A DNA stretch of 6,040 nt from Bacteroidales bacterium (GTDB lineage Bacteria; Bacteroidota; Bacteroidia; Bacteroidales; UBA932), in the NCBI GenBank assembly GCA_017509375.1, contig JAFWPT010000265.1, forward strand, positions 1-6,040. Reading direction: 5' to 3'. Positions 5,164-6,040 of the stretch are shown in pieces (the first letter of the stretch is position 1; each line of letters starts with the position of its first letter). The position numbers and the translations under genes were made by a program. Under the pieces are notes generated by a model, which had not been told where the DNA came from, did not search any database, and saw only the letters and a program-made list of their open reading frames with translations.

Positions 5164-5171
5164 TAGATACA
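5153..5171. promoter_or_regulatory. Operator over the -35 of the SirTM promoter (TGTA-N11-TACA)
   Basis: This 19-bp site with arms TGTA/TACA encloses the -35 box. It differs from the equivalent site of the oxidoreductase promoter at one base and starts 40 bp from the start-site operator. Confidence 0.6.
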
Positions 5172-5386
5172 ACGAATTTTAAGAGGTTTCTTCATGCAGT
5201 TTTCTTTTCGTCTGCCGGTAGCAACGCACATAAGTATACGCTTGATAACAGACCTATGTTTGCGGATGAAATGATATGATTTCACGAGAGGACGAAGACG
5301 TATGGAAAAAAAGGAATATAGTATACCATCTTTATGATAAATATTCATCCAACTTGAAATAATTCCCCATTCCCTTTGGAATACCC
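5172..5386. other. Gene-poor stretch between the LysR terminator and the SirTM promoter
   Basis: No complete gene is supported here. On the plus strand ATG 5302, preceded by GAGAGGA (5286-5292), opens an 11-codon frame (MEKKEYSIPSL) that ends in tandem stops at 5335-5340. On the minus strand the last 24 codons before TAA 5179-5181 read like a basic protein tail (YVRCYRQTKRKLHEETS), but the frame is closed upstream by TAG. A longer minus-strand frame (5160-5348) has no ribosome site and runs into the SirTM promoter. The stretch may hold decayed gene ends. Confidence 0.35.
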
Positions 5387-5419
5387 AAAAACCGCCCTGC
5401 TAAAGCTGTGCAGGGCGGT
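5387..5419 (-). terminator. Rho-independent terminator of the LysR-type gene
   Basis: A perfect 10-bp stem joins ACCGCCCTGC (5391-5400) and GCAGGGCGGT (5410-5419), with a 9-base loop. On the minus strand it runs into TTTTT (complement of 5387-5391). It begins 4 bases after the stop codon of the leftward LysR-type gene, so read-through from that gene into the SirTM genes is unlikely. Confidence 0.88.
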
Positions 5420-5423
5420 ACTT

Positions 5424-6040
5424 TTATGCAGGGCTGAATTTTTCCTGCAGTGCTGCAAGGAAGGTCTGGGAAGCTTTGGAAAAAATCTGGTTTTTCTTCC
5501 AGGCGATAGCAGGTTCGGCAAAAATGGCAGGTTCCAAGGGGCGGGTGCAGAGACTGGTGCCGGTCGTGTTGATGAGTCCATCAAAGGAGATGGCGTAGCC
5601 CATGCCCTCTTTGACCATCAAGGTGGCATTGTAGAGCAGGGTGTAGGAACCGGCGATGTGCAGTTCGGGCAGAGGCTTTTGCAGCCAGTTTAGCAGTTCA
5701 TCGCCATGGGTGCTGGCTGAAAGAGCCTGCCGGGAGAAAAGCAAAGGGCGTTGCCATAGATCCTCTGCCTGGATGACATCTTTTTGCGCCAGTTCATCAT
5801 CAGTGCGCAGGAGCAGCACCCAGCGGTCACGGACAGGGAGGGGCAGTTCCTGATATTTAGCCGGGTCCAGCTTGCCGTAGACAAAGGCAAAGTCAATAAG
5901 GCCGCGGTCAAGGCGTGTCATGGTAGTGCTGCCGTCACCGGTGACGATATGAAAGCGCAGGTTGGGATGCTTTTGCTGCAGGTCGTGGGCAACCTGCATG
6001 AGCTTGCTGAAGTGGATGGATTCCCCGGCTCCGATGCGGA
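5424..6040 (-). CDS. LysR-type transcriptional regulator, effector-binding domain (5' end missing)
   Basis: The frame is open to the right edge and stops at TAA 5424-5426, giving about 205 visible residues. The visible start, RIGAGESIHFSKLMQVAHDL, is the beginning of the LysR substrate-binding domain (first strand plus helix). It continues with HPNLRFHIVTGDGSTTMTRLDRGLIDFAFVYG in the usual order of subdomain I. Then come the cross-over strands, the LLLRTDDELA stretch, and KEGMGYAISFDGLI in subdomain II. The protein ends AALQEKFSPA, as in a normal-length LysR protein. The helix-turn-helix lies beyond the window. The ATG at 5999 is internal, not the start. The regulator has its own terminator and points the same way as the SirTM genes. 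It could be their regulator, but the TGTA-N11-TACA sites are not a plain LysR T-N11-A box, so this link is open. Confidence 0.9.
   Translation of the reverse strand, partial: RIGAGESIHFSKLMQVAHDLQQKHPNLRFHIVTGDGSTTMTRLDRGLIDFAFVYGKLDPAKYQELPLPVRDRWVLLLRTDDELAQKDVIQAEDLWQRPLLFSRQALSASTHGDELLNWLQKPLPELHIAGSYTLLYNATLMVKEGMGYAISFDGLINTTGTSLCTRPLEPAIFAEPAIAWKKNQIFSKASQTFLAALQEKFSPA

Noticed and set aside
5113..5171. CRISPR, tandem repeat or attachment site
   Set aside because: The repeated TGTA/TACA units are paired with promoter boxes at two loci and not arrayed with spacers; no integrase or transposase gene is present.
5160..5348. A 62-codon minus-strand frame between the LysR and SirTM genes
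   Set aside because: No Shine-Dalgarno, no family resemblance, and its end overlaps the SirTM promoter -35 region.
5424..5999. ATG 5999 as the start of a short LysR-like protein
   Set aside because: The frame continues with clear LysR effector-domain sequence (RIGAGESIHF) up to the window edge, so the Met is internal.

Overview
The window is about 50% GC and densely coded, with strong AGGAGG-type Shine-Dalgarno sites, sigma70/sigmaA-like promoters and Rho-independent terminators. It carries a Tat-signal protein and a SirTM/zinc-macrodomain pair. These features point to a Firmicutes-type genome. A diderm Negativicutes member (Selenomonas-like) is my best guess from the style of the proteins, but no marker gene here proves it.

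Left part (1-541): the lysine-rich 3' end of an unidentified gene and its terminator come first. Next is a wrecked alpha/beta hydrolase gene that keeps only its two ends, in different frames, followed by a second hairpin. Centre-left (541-3014): a MerR-family regulator of the AdhR/NmlR type is transcribed leftward. It is divergent from a two-gene operon encoding a Tat-exported DUF362 protein and a carboxymuconolactone decarboxylase-cupin fusion with a probable signal peptide. Both divergent promoters have the 19-bp spacer and internal dyad typical of MerR control. The regulator keeps a cysteine at position 52, the electrophile-sensing position of Bacillus AdhR. The likely picture is an aldehyde/electrophile- or quinone-responsive system acting outside the cytoplasm.

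Centre-right (3052-5171): a long bidirectional terminator separates this operon from a leftward group. In transcription order the group is a SirTM (class M sirtuin) gene with a large in-frame internal deletion, an apparently complete zinc-type macrodomain ADP-ribosyl hydrolase gene, and a COG2910-type NAD(P)-binding (putative NADH-flavin reductase) gene. The first and third genes each have a near-consensus promoter flanked by two 19-bp TGTA-N11-TACA operators. A 23-bp promoter segment is shared at 22 of 23 positions, so one unseen repressor probably controls both. The macrodomain gene survives although the transferase that would make its substrate has lost its catalytic core.

Right part (5172-6040): about 215 bp without a convincing gene, then a terminator, then the effector-binding domain of a LysR-type regulator that runs off the window.

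The points most worth following are the shared double-operator promoters, the gutted SirTM beside an intact macrodomain, and the MerR-controlled DUF362/CMD-cupin pair. It is also notable that two unrelated genes within 5 kb have lost their middles while keeping both ends.
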